64,000 nt of DNA from contig NZ_CP130427.1 of assembly GCF_030518795.1 (NCBI RefSeq), positions 620,001 through 684,000 of the forward strand, written 5' to 3'. This document shows positions 17,944-26,533 of this stretch, piece by piece; within the stretch, counting starts at the first letter, position 1; each line of letters begins with the position of its first letter. Source of the stretch: Micromonospora sp. NBRC 110009 (GTDB lineage: Bacteria; Actinomycetota; Actinomycetes; Mycobacteriales; Micromonosporaceae). The position numbers were made by a program, and so were the translations under genes. Under the pieces are notes generated by a model. The model made no database searches. It had not been told where the DNA came from and was given only the letters and a program-made list of their open reading frames with translations.

Positions 17944-17970
17944 TGTGGACGAGCACCCCGCTGTGGACAA
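17944..17970. promoter_or_regulatory. Two DnaA-box-like 9-mers upstream of recA
   Basis: TGTGGACAA (17962-17970) is the exact complement of the actinobacterial DnaA box TTGTCCACA. TGTGGACGA (17944-17952) differs at one base. They are 18 bp apart in the same orientation, between the SOS box and the recA core promoter. Confidence 0.45.
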
Positions 17971-17973
17971 TAG

Positions 17974-17989
17974 CCGAACAGGTGTACGA
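17974..17989 (-). promoter_or_regulatory. LexA (SOS) box of recA
   Basis: On the plus strand CCGAACAGGTGTACGA compares with the actinobacterial SOS box TCGAAC-N4-GTTCGA, with two mismatches in the 12 defined positions. It lies about 130 bases upstream of the recA start, on the promoter side. Confidence 0.65.
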
Positions 17990-18027
17990 CTCGGCAAGCG
18001 ACACGCGGAACCCGAGGAAAAGGCTGC

Positions 18028-18228
18028 TCAGCGTAGTCGCGCGGGCACCCGGTCGGGATACGCGGCGACCACCGCCCGCCACACGACGTGGGTCTCCTCA
18101 CCCGCCGCGAGCGCCTGCTCGATGGTCCGCCCACCGAGCTGGGACAGCACCTGGTCACTGGCGAGGCTGGCCGCGTAGCCCGGCCCGAACGCCTCTTCCA
18201 GCCGCGCCCAGAAGTCGGTCAGCCGCAC
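18028..18228 (-). CDS. DUF3046 protein
   Basis: A protein of 66 residues, MRLTDFWARLEEAFG..., that matches the small DUF3046 family typically found beside recA in actinobacteria; its function is unknown. The frame has WVW-type aromatic positions (HVVWRAVVAAYPDRVPA) conserved in that family. It starts with GTG four bases after the MFS stop and is probably in the same transcript as the exporter. It lies 39 bases upstream of the recA SOS box. Confidence 0.85.
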   Translation of the reverse strand: MRLTDFWARLEEAFGPGYAASLASDQVLSQLGGRTIEQALAAGEETHVVWRAVVAAYPDRVPARLR

Positions 18229-18232
18229 GTGA

Positions 18233-19534
18233 TCAGTCCTCCTTGTCGGGCGCCCCGGTGGGCACCGGACGCAACGCTAGCGCCACCAGGGGCACCGTCG
18301 CGATCGCCGCGAGCAGGGTCAGGGTCGGATAGCCCGGTCCCCGCATGACAAACCCGCTCGCCGCCGCCGCGCCCGCTCCGGCCAGGCCCATGGTCAGGTC
18401 GGCGAGCCCCTGCACGCCGGGCCGGGCGGCCGTCGGCACCGACTCCGACAGCAGGGTGGAACCGGCCACCATGGTCCCCGACCAGCCCAGCCCGAGCAGG
18501 GTCAGGCCCACCGACAGCAGCGGGGTGTGGTGCCCGGCGGTGCCGGCGACCGCGCACGCGGCCAGCAGCAGCGCCACCCCGCCGAGAATGACCGGGCGCC
18601 GGCCCACCCGGTCGGCCAGCCAGCCGACCAGCGGGGAGAGCGCGTACATGCCGGCGATGTGCAGGCTCAGCACGATGCCGACCACCCGGAGCACGTCCGC
18701 GTCGGAGTGCGACTCGCCGAGGCGTACCGGGGTCATCGACATCACCGCGACCATCACCAGGTGGCCGACCGCCACCGCGGCGATGCCGAGGCGGGCGGCG
18801 GGCAGCCCGCGTACCGTGCGCCACGCGGCGGCCATGCCCGCGCCGCGCCCGCCGGACGACAACTCCGGCTCGGCCGGGGTGGCGGCCGCTTCCAGCCGAC
18901 GCGCGGTCAGCAGCGGGTCCGGCCGGAGCAGGACCAGGAGTACGACGGCGGCCAGGGTGAACGCGGCGGCGCTGAAGGCGAACGGGCCGGCCAGTGGCGG
19001 CAGGCCCCAGCCGGAGGTGGTCTGGTCGGCGAGCGCGGCGAAGTTCGGCGCGGCCACCGCACCGATGGTGGTGGCCCAGACGACCAGGGCGAGCTGGCGC
19101 CCCCGGCGGGCCGGCTCGGCCAGGTCGACGGCGGTGTACCGGGCCTGGAGGTTGGCCGCGGTGCCGCCGCCGAAGAGCAGCATGCCGAGGAAGAGCAGCG
19201 GCACCAGGTGGACCACGGTGGCCACCACCACCAGCACGCCCCCGACCGCGCCGACCAGGTACGCCGTCACCAGGCCGGGCCGCCGCCCCCGGGCGGCCAT
19301 GAGCCGGGTGACCGGCACGGCGAGCAGCGCCGCGCCGACCACCCCGGCGCTCTGCGCCAACCCGGCCAGGGCGGTGCCGGCGACCCGGGCGGCGAGCAGG
19401 GCCCCCACGGAGATGCCGATCGTGACGCCGATGCCGCCGATGATCTGGGTTAGGAAGAGCAGCCGGACCGTCCGCCGCTGGATCGGGGCGACGTCAAGCC
19501 GGGTCGGCGCCGGCGCGGTCAGGTCGGTGGCCAT
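18233..19534 (-). CDS. MFS transporter
   Basis: A protein of 433 residues with 12 predicted membrane helices of the major facilitator superfamily. The loop 2-3 motif is degenerate (RLMAARGRRPGLVTAY) and its second-half copy is GWLADRVGRRPVILGG. It resembles drug or metabolite exporters; no substrate can be given. The ATG at 19534 fits the first hydrophilic stretch before helix 1. It is followed at four bases by DUF3046. Upstream lies the acyl-CoA dehydrogenase gene on the same strand, with a 69-base gap. Confidence 0.88.
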   Translation of the reverse strand: MATDLTAPAPTRLDVAPIQRRTVRLLFLTQIIGGIGVTIGISVGALLAARVAGTALAGLAQSAGVVGAALLAVPVTRLMAARGRRPGLVTAYLVGAVGGVLVVVATVVHLVPLLFLGMLLFGGGTAANLQARYTAVDLAEPARRGRQLALVVWATTIGAVAAPNFAALADQTTSGWGLPPLAGPFAFSAAAFTLAAVVLLVLLRPDPLLTARRLEAAATPAEPELSSGGRGAGMAAAWRTVRGLPAARLGIAAVAVGHLVMVAVMSMTPVRLGESHSDADVLRVVGIVLSLHIAGMYALSPLVGWLADRVGRRPVILGGVALLLAACAVAGTAGHHTPLLSVGLTLLGLGWSGTMVAGSTLLSESVPTAARPGVQGLADLTMGLAGAGAAAASGFVMRGPGYPTLTLLAAIATVPLVALALRPVPTGAPDKED

Positions 19535-19603
19535 GGGCAGCACTCCTCGGTAAGGGGTGACCCATCCTCCCGCACCCGACCCGGACACCGGCACCCGGTT
19601 TCG

Positions 19604-20746
19604 CTACAGGCCGAGACCGCGACCGATGATCTCCTTCATGATCTCGGTGGTGCCGCCGTAGATGGTCTGCACCCGGCCGTCCAGCCAGGCCTTCGCCACC
19701 GGGTACTCGAGCATGAAGCCGTAGCCGCCGTGCAGCTGGAGGCAGCGGTCGGCGACCTTGTTCTGCAGCTCGGTGGTCCACCACTTGGCCTTCGCCGCGT
19801 CGGTCACCGACAGCCGGCCGGCGTTGTACTCGGCGACGCAGTGGTTGACGAAGGTCCGCGCGATGGTGACCTCGGTGTCCAGCTCGGCCAGGAGGAACCG
19901 GTTGTGCTGGAACTTCCCGATCGGCCGGCCGAACGCCTCCCGGGAGCGGGCGTAGTCGAGGGTGAGCGCGAGCAGCTTCTCCGCCGCGGCCACCGCGGCG
20001 ACGGCGATGCTCAGCCGCTCCCGGGGCAGGTTGGCCATCAGGTGGTAGAAGCCGTGGTTCTCGGTGCCGATCAGGTTCTCCGCCGGCACCCGGCAGTCGT
20101 CGAAGAACAGCTCGGCGGTGTCGTTGGCCTTCAGACCGACCTTCTCCAGCCGCCGGCCCCGGGTGAAGCCTGGGGTGCCGGTCTCCACCGCGACCAGGCT
20201 CACCCCGTGCGCACCCTGGTCTGGCGCGGTCCGCACGACCACCACCACGAGGTCGGCCAGCTCGCCGTTGGTGATGAACGTCTTCTGGCCGTTGAGCACA
20301 TAGGAGTCGCCGTCCCGGACCGCGCTGGTGCGGATGCCGGCCAGGTCGCTGCCGGCGCCCGGCTCGCTCATCGCGATGGCGGTGACCAGGTCGCCGGAGC
20401 AGAAGCCCGGCAGCCAGCGCTTGCGCTGGTCGTCGGTGGTCAGCTCGGTCAGGTACGGGGCCACCACGTCGTTGTGCAGCCCGAAGCCGAGGCCGGAGCT
20501 GCCGGCGGCGACGATCTCCTCGTCGAGCACCGCGTTGAACCGGAAGTCGCGCTGCCCGCCGCCGCCGTGCTCCTCGTCGATGTCCATGCCGAGCAGCCCG
20601 GCGGCGCCGGCCTTGCGCCACACCTCCCGGTCGACGATCCCGTCGGCCTCCCAGCGGGCGTGGTGCGGCACGGCCTCCCGGGCGAGGAACTCGCGGCACA
20701 GGGCCCGGAACTCGTGGTGGACGGGCTCGTAGAGATGCTGCTCCAT
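19604..20746 (-). CDS. Acyl-CoA dehydrogenase
   Basis: FAD-dependent alpha,beta-desaturation of acyl-CoA. The protein is 380 residues with the ACAD signatures [16 protein letters not shown] (126-140) and [26 protein letters not shown] C-terminus. The usual catalytic Glu near the C-terminus (YEGT) is Gly here (YGGT, 363-366). Glu244 in PRERL occupies the alternative base position used by the isovaleryl-CoA and long-chain dehydrogenases, so the enzyme is probably active with branched or long substrates. It is divergent from the polyamine transporter operon. Confidence 0.92.
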   Translation of the reverse strand: MEQHLYEPVHHEFRALCREFLAREAVPHHARWEADGIVDREVWRKAGAAGLLGMDIDEEHGGGGQRDFRFNAVLDEEIVAAGSSGLGFGLHNDVVAPYLTELTTDDQRKRWLPGFCSGDLVTAIAMSEPGAGSDLAGIRTSAVRDGDSYVLNGQKTFITNGELADLVVVVVRTAPDQGAHGVSLVAVETGTPGFTRGRRLEKVGLKANDTAELFFDDCRVPAENLIGTENHGFYHLMANLPRERLSIAVAAVAAAEKLLALTLDYARSREAFGRPIGKFQHNRFLLAELDTEVTIARTFVNHCVAEYNAGRLSVTDAAKAKWWTTELQNKVADRCLQLHGGYGFMLEYPVAKAWLDGRVQTIYGGTTEIMKEIIGRGLGL

Positions 20747-20803
20747 GGCGACGAGTCTGCCTGTCCGATCGGTGGTCGGGAAGAGCCGGACCGTCGCCGG
20801 GTC

Positions 20804-20834
20804 TTGACGACGCTATCCGTTGCACCTCTATTCT
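20804..20834 (+). promoter_or_regulatory. Candidate promoter of the polyamine-type ABC operon
   Basis: TTGACG at 20804-20809 is a strong -35. The -10 is either TCTATT (spacing 17) or TATTCT (spacing 19, 20829-20834). The potA ATG lies about 65 bases downstream behind GAGGAG. Confidence 0.45.
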
Positions 20835-20901
20835 CACGGCACGATTTCCGTGGACACCAGTCCGCTGCCGCAACGTTAACCGTAGGACTGAGGAGCGCCA
20901 C

Positions 20902-21984
20902 ATGTCAGCCGGGCCCGCCACCCCCGCGGTCGCCCTGCGCGGCCTGCGCAAGTCGTTCGGCGCGGTGGAGGCGGTGGCCGGCGTCGATCTGGAGATCGCC
21001 GACGGCGAGTTCTTCGCCATGCTCGGGCCGTCCGGCTCGGGCAAGACCACGGTGCTCCGCATGATCGCCGGATTCGAGCCGCCGACCGCCGGGACGGTCC
21101 TGCTCGGCGGGCGCGACGTCACCCGGCTGGCCCCGTTCGAGCGGGACGTCAACACCGTGTTCCAGGACTACGCGCTGTTCCCGCACCTGACGGTGCGGCA
21201 GAACGTCGAGTACGGGCTGCGGGTACGCAAGGTGGGCCGGGCCGAGCGGCGCGCGCGGGCGGACGAGGCGCTGCGCGGCGTACGGCTCGACGGGCTGGCC
21301 GACCGGCGCCCGGCCGCGCTCTCCGGCGGGCAGCGCCAGCGGGTCGCCCTGGCCCGCGCCCTAGTCATCCGGCCGAAGGTGCTCCTGCTCGACGAGCCGC
21401 TCGGCGCGCTGGACCTGAAGCTGCGCGAGCAGATGCAGGTCGAACTGAAGGCGCTCCAGCGGGAGGTGGGCATCACCTTCGTCTTCGTCACCCACGACCA
21501 GGAGGAGGCGCTCACCATGAGCGACCGGGTGGCGGTCTTCTCCAACGGCCGGATCGCCCAGGTGGGGACGCCCGCCGAGGTCTACGAGCGGCCCGCCTCC
21601 CCGTTCGTCGCCGGCTTCGTCGGCACGTCCAACCTGCTCAGCGGCGACGCGGCTCGGGCCCTGCTCGGCCGCGACGGCACCTTCTCGGTCCGGCCGGAGA
21701 AGATCCGGCTCGACGGTCCGCCCGCCGGCGACGAGGAGACGTCGGCCACCGGCCGGGTGGCCGAGGTCGTCTACGCGGGGGCGACCACCCGGTTCGTGGT
21801 CGACCTCGACGCCGGCGCCCGGCTGGTCGTGACGCAGCAGAACCTGACCACCTCCTCGGCCGACGTGGCGGCGCTGCGCGGTACCCCGGTCCGCCTGGCC
21901 TGGCGCACCGAGCACGCCGTCGCCGTACCCGTCCCTGTCGTGCCGACCCCCCTTCCGAAGGAGAGCGCACATGCGTACCGGTAG
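20902..21984 (+). CDS. potA: Polyamine-type ABC transporter ATPase
   Basis: ATP-binding subunit of a spermidine/putrescine-class importer. The protein is 360 residues. Walker A GPSGSGKT is at 42-49, the Q-loop is [13 protein letters not shown], the signature is LSGGQRQR and Walker B is [14 protein letters not shown]-terminal TOBE domain (about 270-345) is typical of the PotA/FbpC/MalK branch. The last 14 bases overlap potD. The polyamine assignment rests on operon content (ATPase, binding lipoprotein, two permeases) and could also be another small cation or amino acid derivative. Confidence 0.9.
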   Translation: MSAGPATPAVALRGLRKSFGAVEAVAGVDLEIADGEFFAMLGPSGSGKTTVLRMIAGFEPPTAGTVLLGGRDVTRLAPFERDVNTVFQDYALFPHLTVRQNVEYGLRVRKVGRAERRARADEALRGVRLDGLADRRPAALSGGQRQRVALARALVIRPKVLLLDEPLGALDLKLREQMQVELKALQREVGITFVFVTHDQEEALTMSDRVAVFSNGRIAQVGTPAEVYERPASPFVAGFVGTSNLLSGDAARALLGRDGTFSVRPEKIRLDGPPAGDEETSATGRVAEVVYAGATTRFVVDLDAGARLVVTQQNLTTSSADVAALRGTPVRLAWRTEHAVAVPVPVVPTPLPKESAHAYR

Positions 21985-23170
21985 AAGCCTCACCGCGCTC
22001 GCCGCGGTCGGCCTGCTCGCCCTGGCCGGCTGCGGCGACGGCGGCACGGACGCCGGCGGCTCCGGCCCCGGCGGCATCAAGCCACCCAAGATCGACAAGC
22101 TCGCGTCGCTGGGCGCGGGCGAGGGGCAGGTCAACATCGTGGCCTGGGCCGGCTACGTCGAGGACGGCTCCACCGACCCGAAGGTGGACTGGGTCACCGA
22201 CTTCGAGAAGGAGACCGGCTGCCAGGTCAACGTCAAGGTCGCCGGCACCTCCGACGAGATGGTGACCCTGATGAAGACCGGCGAGTACGACGTCGTCTCC
22301 GCCTCCGGCGACGCCTCGCTCCGGCTGATCTACGGCGGCGACGTGGCACCGGTCAACACCGACCTGGTCAGCAACTACAAGGACGTCTTCGACGGGCTCA
22401 AGCTGAAGCAGTGGAACTCGGTGGACGGGGTGGCCTACGGCATCCCGCACGGGCGCGGCGCCAACCTGCTGATGTACCGCACGGACGTGGTCAAGCCGGC
22501 CCCGACCTCCTGGGACGCGGTCTTCGACGCGAACTCACCGTACAAGGGCAAGATCACCGCGTACGACTCGCCGATCTACCTCGCCGACGCGGCGCTGTAC
22601 CTGATGAAGCACCAGCCCGAACTCGGCATCAAGAACCCGTACGCGCTGGACGACAAGCAGTTCAGCGCGGCCGTGGACCTGCTGAAGAAGCAGAACGAGA
22701 CGATCGGCGAGTACTGGTCGGACTACACCAAGGAGGTGCAGGCCTTCAAGACCGGCAACTCGGTGCTCGGCACCACCTGGCAGGTGATCGCCAACCTGGC
22801 GCAGGCCGACAAGGCACCGGTCGAAGCGATCCTGCCCGAGGAGGGGGCGACCGGCTGGTCCGACACCTGGATGATCTCGGCGAAGTCGAAGCACCCGAAC
22901 TGTGCGTACCGCTGGATGGACCACATCATCTCGCCGAAGGCGAACGCCGCGGTGGCGGAGTGGTTCGGTGAGGCACCGGCCAACAAGCTCTCCTGCCAAC
23001 AGACCGCCGACAAGAACCACTGCGCGACGTTCCACGCCGAGGACGAGGCGTACTTCGAGAAGGTCTGGTTCTGGAGCACGCCGGTCGCCCAGTGCCTCGA
23101 CGGGCGGACCGACGTGAAGTGCAAGGACTACGCGGCCTGGACCCAGGCCTGGACCACGATCAAGGGCTGA
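21971..23170 (+). CDS. potD: Polyamine-type substrate-binding lipoprotein
   Basis: Extracellular receptor of the importer, 399 residues. The signal peptide [20 protein letters not shown] is followed by lipid-accepting Cys21 and a Gly/Ser-rich linker. The binding-protein fold resembles PotD/PotF ([18 protein letters not shown] opening, [37 protein letters not shown]). Several extra cysteines near the C-terminus suggest disulfides. It overlaps potA by 14 bases and ends one base before potB. Confidence 0.9.
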   Translation: MRTGRSLTALAAVGLLALAGCGDGGTDAGGSGPGGIKPPKIDKLASLGAGEGQVNIVAWAGYVEDGSTDPKVDWVTDFEKETGCQVNVKVAGTSDEMVTLMKTGEYDVVSASGDASLRLIYGGDVAPVNTDLVSNYKDVFDGLKLKQWNSVDGVAYGIPHGRGANLLMYRTDVVKPAPTSWDAVFDANSPYKGKITAYDSPIYLADAALYLMKHQPELGIKNPYALDDKQFSAAVDLLKKQNETIGEYWSDYTKEVQAFKTGNSVLGTTWQVIANLAQADKAPVEAILPEEGATGWSDTWMISAKSKHPNCAYRWMDHIISPKANAAVAEWFGEAPANKLSCQQTADKNHCATFHAEDEAYFEKVWFWSTPVAQCLDGRTDVKCKDYAAWTQAWTTIKG

Positions 23171-23171
23171 G

Positions 23172-24086
23172 ATGGCCACCTCCACGCTCGACCGGTCCGT
23201 GGGTGGCGCCGTCGCCGCCCGCGGGCCGGTCCGCCGGCTCTCGGCCTGGCTGCACCGGCACGCCGGGGTCCGCCTCGCCGCCCTGCTCGCCGCGCCGCTG
23301 TTCTGGCTGGTCGTGGCGTACCTGGGCGCGCTGGCCGTACTGTTCGTCTCGGCGTTGTGGACGGTCAACGGCTTCACCGGGGAGGTCGTCCGGCAGCCGA
23401 CCCTGGACAACTTCCGCACCATCGTCACCGACGAGGTGTACCGGACGGTGGCGCTGCGCAGCGTCGGCGTCGCCGCGGCGGTGACCGTGATCGACACGCT
23501 CATCGCCCTGCCCATGGCGTTCTACATGGCGAAGGTCGCCCGCCCCCGCCACCGGCGCTGGCTGGTGGTCGCGATCCTCACCCCGCTGTGGGCCAGCTAC
23601 CTCGTCAAGGCGTACGCCTGGCGGGTGCTGCTGGCCAACGGCGGGCCGGTGGACTGGCTGTTCGGCGGGCCGGGCAGCGGACCCGGGTACGGGCTGACCG
23701 CCACCGTGCTGGTGCTGTCCTACCTGTGGCTGCCGTACATGATCCTGCCCGTCTACGCGGGCCTGGAGCGGCTGCCCGACTCGCTGCTGGAGGCGTCCGC
23801 GGACCTGGGCGCCCGGGCCGGCCGGACCTTCCGCAGGGTGGTGCTGCCGGTGGTGGTCCCGTCGGTGATCGCCGGGTCCATCTTCACCTTCTCCCTCTCG
23901 CTGGGCGACTACATCACGGTCCAGATCGTCGGCGGCAAGGCCCAACTCATCGGCAACCTCGTCTACGCGAACATCGGGGCGGCCAACAACCTGCCGTTCG
24001 CCGCCGCGCTGGCCACCATCCCGGTCCTCATCATGGTCGTCTACCTGGTCGCCGTCCGGCGGTCCGGGGCACTGGAGGAGTTGTGA
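23172..24086 (+). CDS. potB: Polyamine-type ABC transporter permease PotB
   Basis: Inner-membrane subunit of the importer, 304 residues, six predicted helices. The EAA loop is seen at DSLLEASADLGARAGRTFRRVVLPVV. The ATG directly follows the potD stop. The TGA at 24084-24086 is part of GTGA; in the ancestral operon this GTG was most likely the potC start. A tnpB element now begins at this exact point, but potB itself is intact. Confidence 0.92.
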   Translation: MATSTLDRSVGGAVAARGPVRRLSAWLHRHAGVRLAALLAAPLFWLVVAYLGALAVLFVSALWTVNGFTGEVVRQPTLDNFRTIVTDEVYRTVALRSVGVAAAVTVIDTLIALPMAFYMAKVARPRHRRWLVVAILTPLWASYLVKAYAWRVLLANGGPVDWLFGGPGSGPGYGLTATVLVLSYLWLPYMILPVYAGLERLPDSLLEASADLGARAGRTFRRVVLPVVVPSVIAGSIFTFSLSLGDYITVQIVGGKAQLIGNLVYANIGAANNLPFAAALATIPVLIMVVYLVAVRRSGALEEL

Positions 24087-24087
24087 C
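24079..24087 (+). repeat. Left copy of 9-bp direct repeat flanking the tnpB element
   Basis: AGTTGTGAC here contains the potB stop codon. The same nine bases recur at 25683-25691, where they contain the potC start codon. It is either a target duplication or, as in the IS200/IS605 family, a target site matched by the element's own right-end sequence. Confidence 0.7.
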
Positions 24088-24262
24088 TAGTTCTCGATTT
24101 TCTCTGCATGCCTATCTATGGTTGTTTGTTGTGCAGAGCGACTACCGGATCGGTGCGCGGATGGCGTTCTCCCCGCAGTTGGAACTGGCAGAAATTCCGA
24201 TGGCGATCGTGCGCGCCGAGGACCTCGAAGGAGCCGACCTGGCCGGGGCTGGTCACCGGTGA
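24083..24262 (+). CDS. 59-codon chimeric ORF from the old potC start codon
   Basis: The GTG that overlaps the potB stop now opens into the element and reads 59 codons (VTSSRFSLHAYLWLFVVQ..., ending DLAGAGHR). Its TGA overlaps the tnpB GTG in a GTGA. Internal starts exist at 24131 and 24161. Nothing in the product is recognised. Its likely role is to carry ribosomes from potB into tnpB, if it has a role at all. Confidence 0.35.
   Translation: MTSSRFSLHAYLWLFVVQSDYRIGARMAFSPQLELAEIPMAIVRAEDLEGADLAGAGHR
24102..24138 (+). repeat. Subterminal stem-loop at the left end of the tnpB element
   Basis: CTCTGCA (24102-24108) pairs with TGCAGAG (24132-24138) across a 23-base AT-richer loop, 15 bases inside the left boundary. 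IS200/IS605-family ends carry such subterminal hairpins for recognition by TnpA. Confidence 0.5.
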
Positions 24263-25677
24263 AGGTCACCCGGATCGCGTACTCGATGGGCCTGAATCCG
24301 GGCAAGTACGCGGCCCTTGTGGAGCAGGCGCGCCGGTTGGGTCAGGTGCGTAGTGAGGTGTGGCAGCGCTGCGGCTCGATCGGCGGTGTCGGTTCGGGGT
24401 TGAGGGATCGGCAGGTGCGGGACCGGTGGTTGGCCGACGGCAAGCATGTGCGGTTCTGTGTGCTGGCGAATGCGTGGAAGGAAACCGTCCGCGACGCGAT
24501 GGCCGACATCGCGGCGAATCTGGAGGCGGCCAAGGTCGAGGTACGTTGGGCGGTTCTGCGACGCACGAGTGATCCGGTCGAGCGTAAGCGGATGTTCACC
24601 GCGCTGAAGACTGACCGGTGGGCCAGTGACCCATTCCTGGCACGGCAGCTCCGCAAGCACTGGAAGCGCGGCCATAACCGCACCCATGATCAGATCGTCG
24701 TGCGCGCCGACAACTACAACGCGGTCGTTGACGGGCGCGGGCGGTTGTGGCTGACCGTACCCGGTCTAGAACGCCGCAAGATGGTGAGAATTCCGCTGTC
24801 CACGACCGTGACCCCGACGGGGACGCTGCGGCTGATCCTACGGGGCGGCCGGGTGGAGGTGCACTACCAGATCGACGCATCGCGGATGCGGTCGTCGCAG
24901 CGCCCCTGCGGCGAGGCAACGATCGGTGTCGACAAGGGTTACACCGAAGCCCTGACCGACTCCGACGGTCAACCCCACGGTGTACACCTCGGTGAGTTGC
25001 TGACCGCCGAGTCGGACCGGTTGAAGGAACGCAACCGGCGGCGGGCGAAGCTGCGCTCCATAGCCAACAACGCCGCCCAGCGCGGCAACCACGCCAAAGC
25101 ACAGCGGATCAAGGCCAACAACCTCGGCACCGTCAAGCGGGACCGGCAGGCCGCCCGCCACCGGGCGCGGGTGCGTACTGAGGTCTTCACCGCCGTACAC
25201 GAGGTCGTCGACAAGGCCGCCACCGTGATCGCCGAAGACCTCACCAGAACCTTCGCCGGACGAAAGAAGCTCGGCAAGAACATCAACCGGCGTCTCGCCG
25301 CGTGGACCAAAGGAGCCACCGCCGAGGCCCTGAAAAGCGTGTCGGAGCGTAGAGGTTCTGCGCTCGTTCCCGTCAACGCCGCCTACACCTCACAAACCTG
25401 TCACCGCTGCGGACGCTTCGGCGGACGTAGTGGGGACCGGTTTTACTGCACTTCGTGCGGGGTGGTGTGGCAGGCCGACGTGAACGCCGCGATCAACATC
25501 CTGCAGCGAGCCGGCGACCCCGACATCGCCCTGCACACCCCCCACCAACGGGTGAAGCAGATCCTGCAGGACCGGACCGATCGCCACCGGACCAGACTGC
25601 CGGTCCAGGACTCCAGCGCGGCAACCGCCGAGCGGAGAGCGAATCATCCGAACCACTCAGCTTTGAGCAAGAAGTAG
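24259..25677 (+). CDS. tnpB: TnpB RNA-guided nuclease-like protein
   Basis: OrfB/TnpB of the IS200/IS605 and IS607 families, the ancestor group of Cas12 and an RNA-guided DNA endonuclease in studied cases. The protein is 472 residues. All three RuvC acidic residues are visible: D225 (TIGVDKG), E326 (IAEDL) and D407 (QADVNAA). The zinc ribbon C381-C384...C397-C400 lies between RuvC II and III. The N-terminal WED/REC-like region is present, so the gene looks intact. I chose GTG 24259 because it overlaps the preceding stop. The guide RNA would come from the 3' end of this gene and the element's right end. Confidence 0.88.
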   Translation: MKVTRIAYSMGLNPGKYAALVEQARRLGQVRSEVWQRCGSIGGVGSGLRDRQVRDRWLADGKHVRFCVLANAWKETVRDAMADIAANLEAAKVEVRWAVLRRTSDPVERKRMFTALKTDRWASDPFLARQLRKHWKRGHNRTHDQIVVRADNYNAVVDGRGRLWLTVPGLERRKMVRIPLSTTVTPTGTLRLILRGGRVEVHYQIDASRMRSSQRPCGEATIGVDKGYTEALTDSDGQPHGVHLGELLTAESDRLKERNRRRAKLRSIANNAAQRGNHAKAQRIKANNLGTVKRDRQAARHRARVRTEVFTAVHEVVDKAATVIAEDLTRTFAGRKKLGKNINRRLAAWTKGATAEALKSVSERRGSALVPVNAAYTSQTCHRCGRFGGRSGDRFYCTSCGVVWQADVNAAINILQRAGDPDIALHTPHQRVKQILQDRTDRHRTRLPVQDSSAATAERRANHPNHSALSKK

Positions 25678-25682
25678 GAAGC

Positions 25683-25691
25683 AGTTGTGAC
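25683..25691 (+). repeat. Right copy of 9-bp direct repeat flanking the tnpB element
   Basis: AGTTGTGAC contains the potC GTG start (25687-25689). It is identical to 24079-24087, so the potB stop and the potC start each keep a full copy of the junction. Confidence 0.7.
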
Positions 25692-26499
25692 GCTCTCCCG
25701 GTCGGCCCGCTGGCTGCTGCGCGGCGCGATGGCGCTCGGCCTGGCCTTCATCTACCTGCCGCTGGCCGTCGTGCTGCTCAACTCCTTCAACGCCGACCGC
25801 ACGTTCGCCTGGCCGCCGCCGGACTGGACCACGGAGTGGTGGGCGCGCGCGTGGGACAACGCGGGCGCGCGGGAGGCGCTGTGGACGTCGGTCAAGGCCG
25901 GCCTGGGCGCCACGGCCGTCGCGCTGCTGCTCGGCTCGCTGGTGGCCTTCGCCGTGCAGCGCTACCGGTTCTTCGGCCGGGAGGCGGTGTCGCTGCTGGT
26001 CGTGCTCCCGATCGCGTTGCCCGGCATCGTCACCGGCATCGCCCTGGACACCGCGTTCCGCTCGGTGATGGCGCCGCTCGGCCTCGGCAAGGGCCTCTTC
26101 TCGGTGATCGTCGGGCACGCCACGTTCTGCGTCGTGGTGGTCTACAACAACGTGCTGGCCCGGCTGCGCCGGTCGGGCGGCAACCTCCAGGAGGCGTCGG
26201 CCGATCTGGGCGCCGACGGGTGGCAGACCTTCCGGTATGTCACCTTCCCGGTGCTGCGCTCGGCCCTGCTGGCCGGCGCGCTGCTGGCGTTCGGGCTCTC
26301 CTTCGACGAGATCATCGTCACCACGTTCACGGCCGGCCCGGGCATCCAGACCCTGCCGATCTGGATCTTCAGCAACCTCTTCCGGCCCAACCAGGCGCCG
26401 GTCATCAACGTGGTGGCCGCCGTGCTCATCGTCGCTTCGGTGGTGCCGATCTACCTCGCCCAGCGGCTGTCGGACACGGCCAGCGGCGGCCGCCTCTGA
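25687..26499 (+). CDS. potC: Polyamine-type ABC transporter permease PotC
   Basis: Second inner-membrane subunit, 270 residues, six predicted helices. The EAA loop is at NLQEASADLGADGWQTFRYVTFPVL. The GTG start would originally have overlapped the potB stop. After the insertion it is preceded by GGAAG, five bases upstream, provided by the element's right end, so translation is probably preserved. No frameshift or truncation is seen. It remains downstream of tnpB and depends on read-through of the element or on a promoter inside it. Confidence 0.9.
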   Translation: MTLSRSARWLLRGAMALGLAFIYLPLAVVLLNSFNADRTFAWPPPDWTTEWWARAWDNAGAREALWTSVKAGLGATAVALLLGSLVAFAVQRYRFFGREAVSLLVVLPIALPGIVTGIALDTAFRSVMAPLGLGKGLFSVIVGHATFCVVVVYNNVLARLRRSGGNLQEASADLGADGWQTFRYVTFPVLRSALLAGALLAFGLSFDEIIVTTFTAGPGIQTLPIWIFSNLFRPNQAPVINVVAAVLIVASVVPIYLAQRLSDTASGGRL

Positions 26500-26504
26500 C
26501 CGGG

Positions 26505-26529
26505 GCGCCACCGGCAGCCCCGGTGGCGC
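26505..26529. terminator. Hairpin terminator between potC and the GNAT gene
   Basis: GCGCCACCGG (26505-26514) and CCGGTGGCGC (26520-26529) form a perfect 10-bp stem with a five-base loop, between the convergent stop codons. Confidence 0.7.
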
Positions 26530-26533
26530 GTCC

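Larger units (their letters stand above)
24088..25691 (+). mobile_element. tnpB-only IS200/IS605-like element between potB and potC
   Basis: About 1.6 kb of foreign sequence interrupts the potB-potC junction. It carries one transposase-related gene, tnpB, and no tnpA (neither a Y1 HUH transposase nor a serine recombinase). The boundaries are set by the 9-bp repeat AGTTGTGAC at 24079 and 25683; exact ends are ambiguous within that repeat. The left end has less GC than the host and a 7-bp stem (24102-24108 with 24132-24138). The right end (TAGGAAGCAGTT) supplies a Shine-Dalgarno sequence for potC. The element is probably mobilised by a transposase encoded elsewhere. Confidence 0.82.

Noticed and set aside
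24088..24258. IS607 serine recombinase or Y1 transposase gene upstream of tnpB
   Set aside because: Only a 59-codon ORF is present; no catalytic Ser or HUH/Tyr motif and not enough length.
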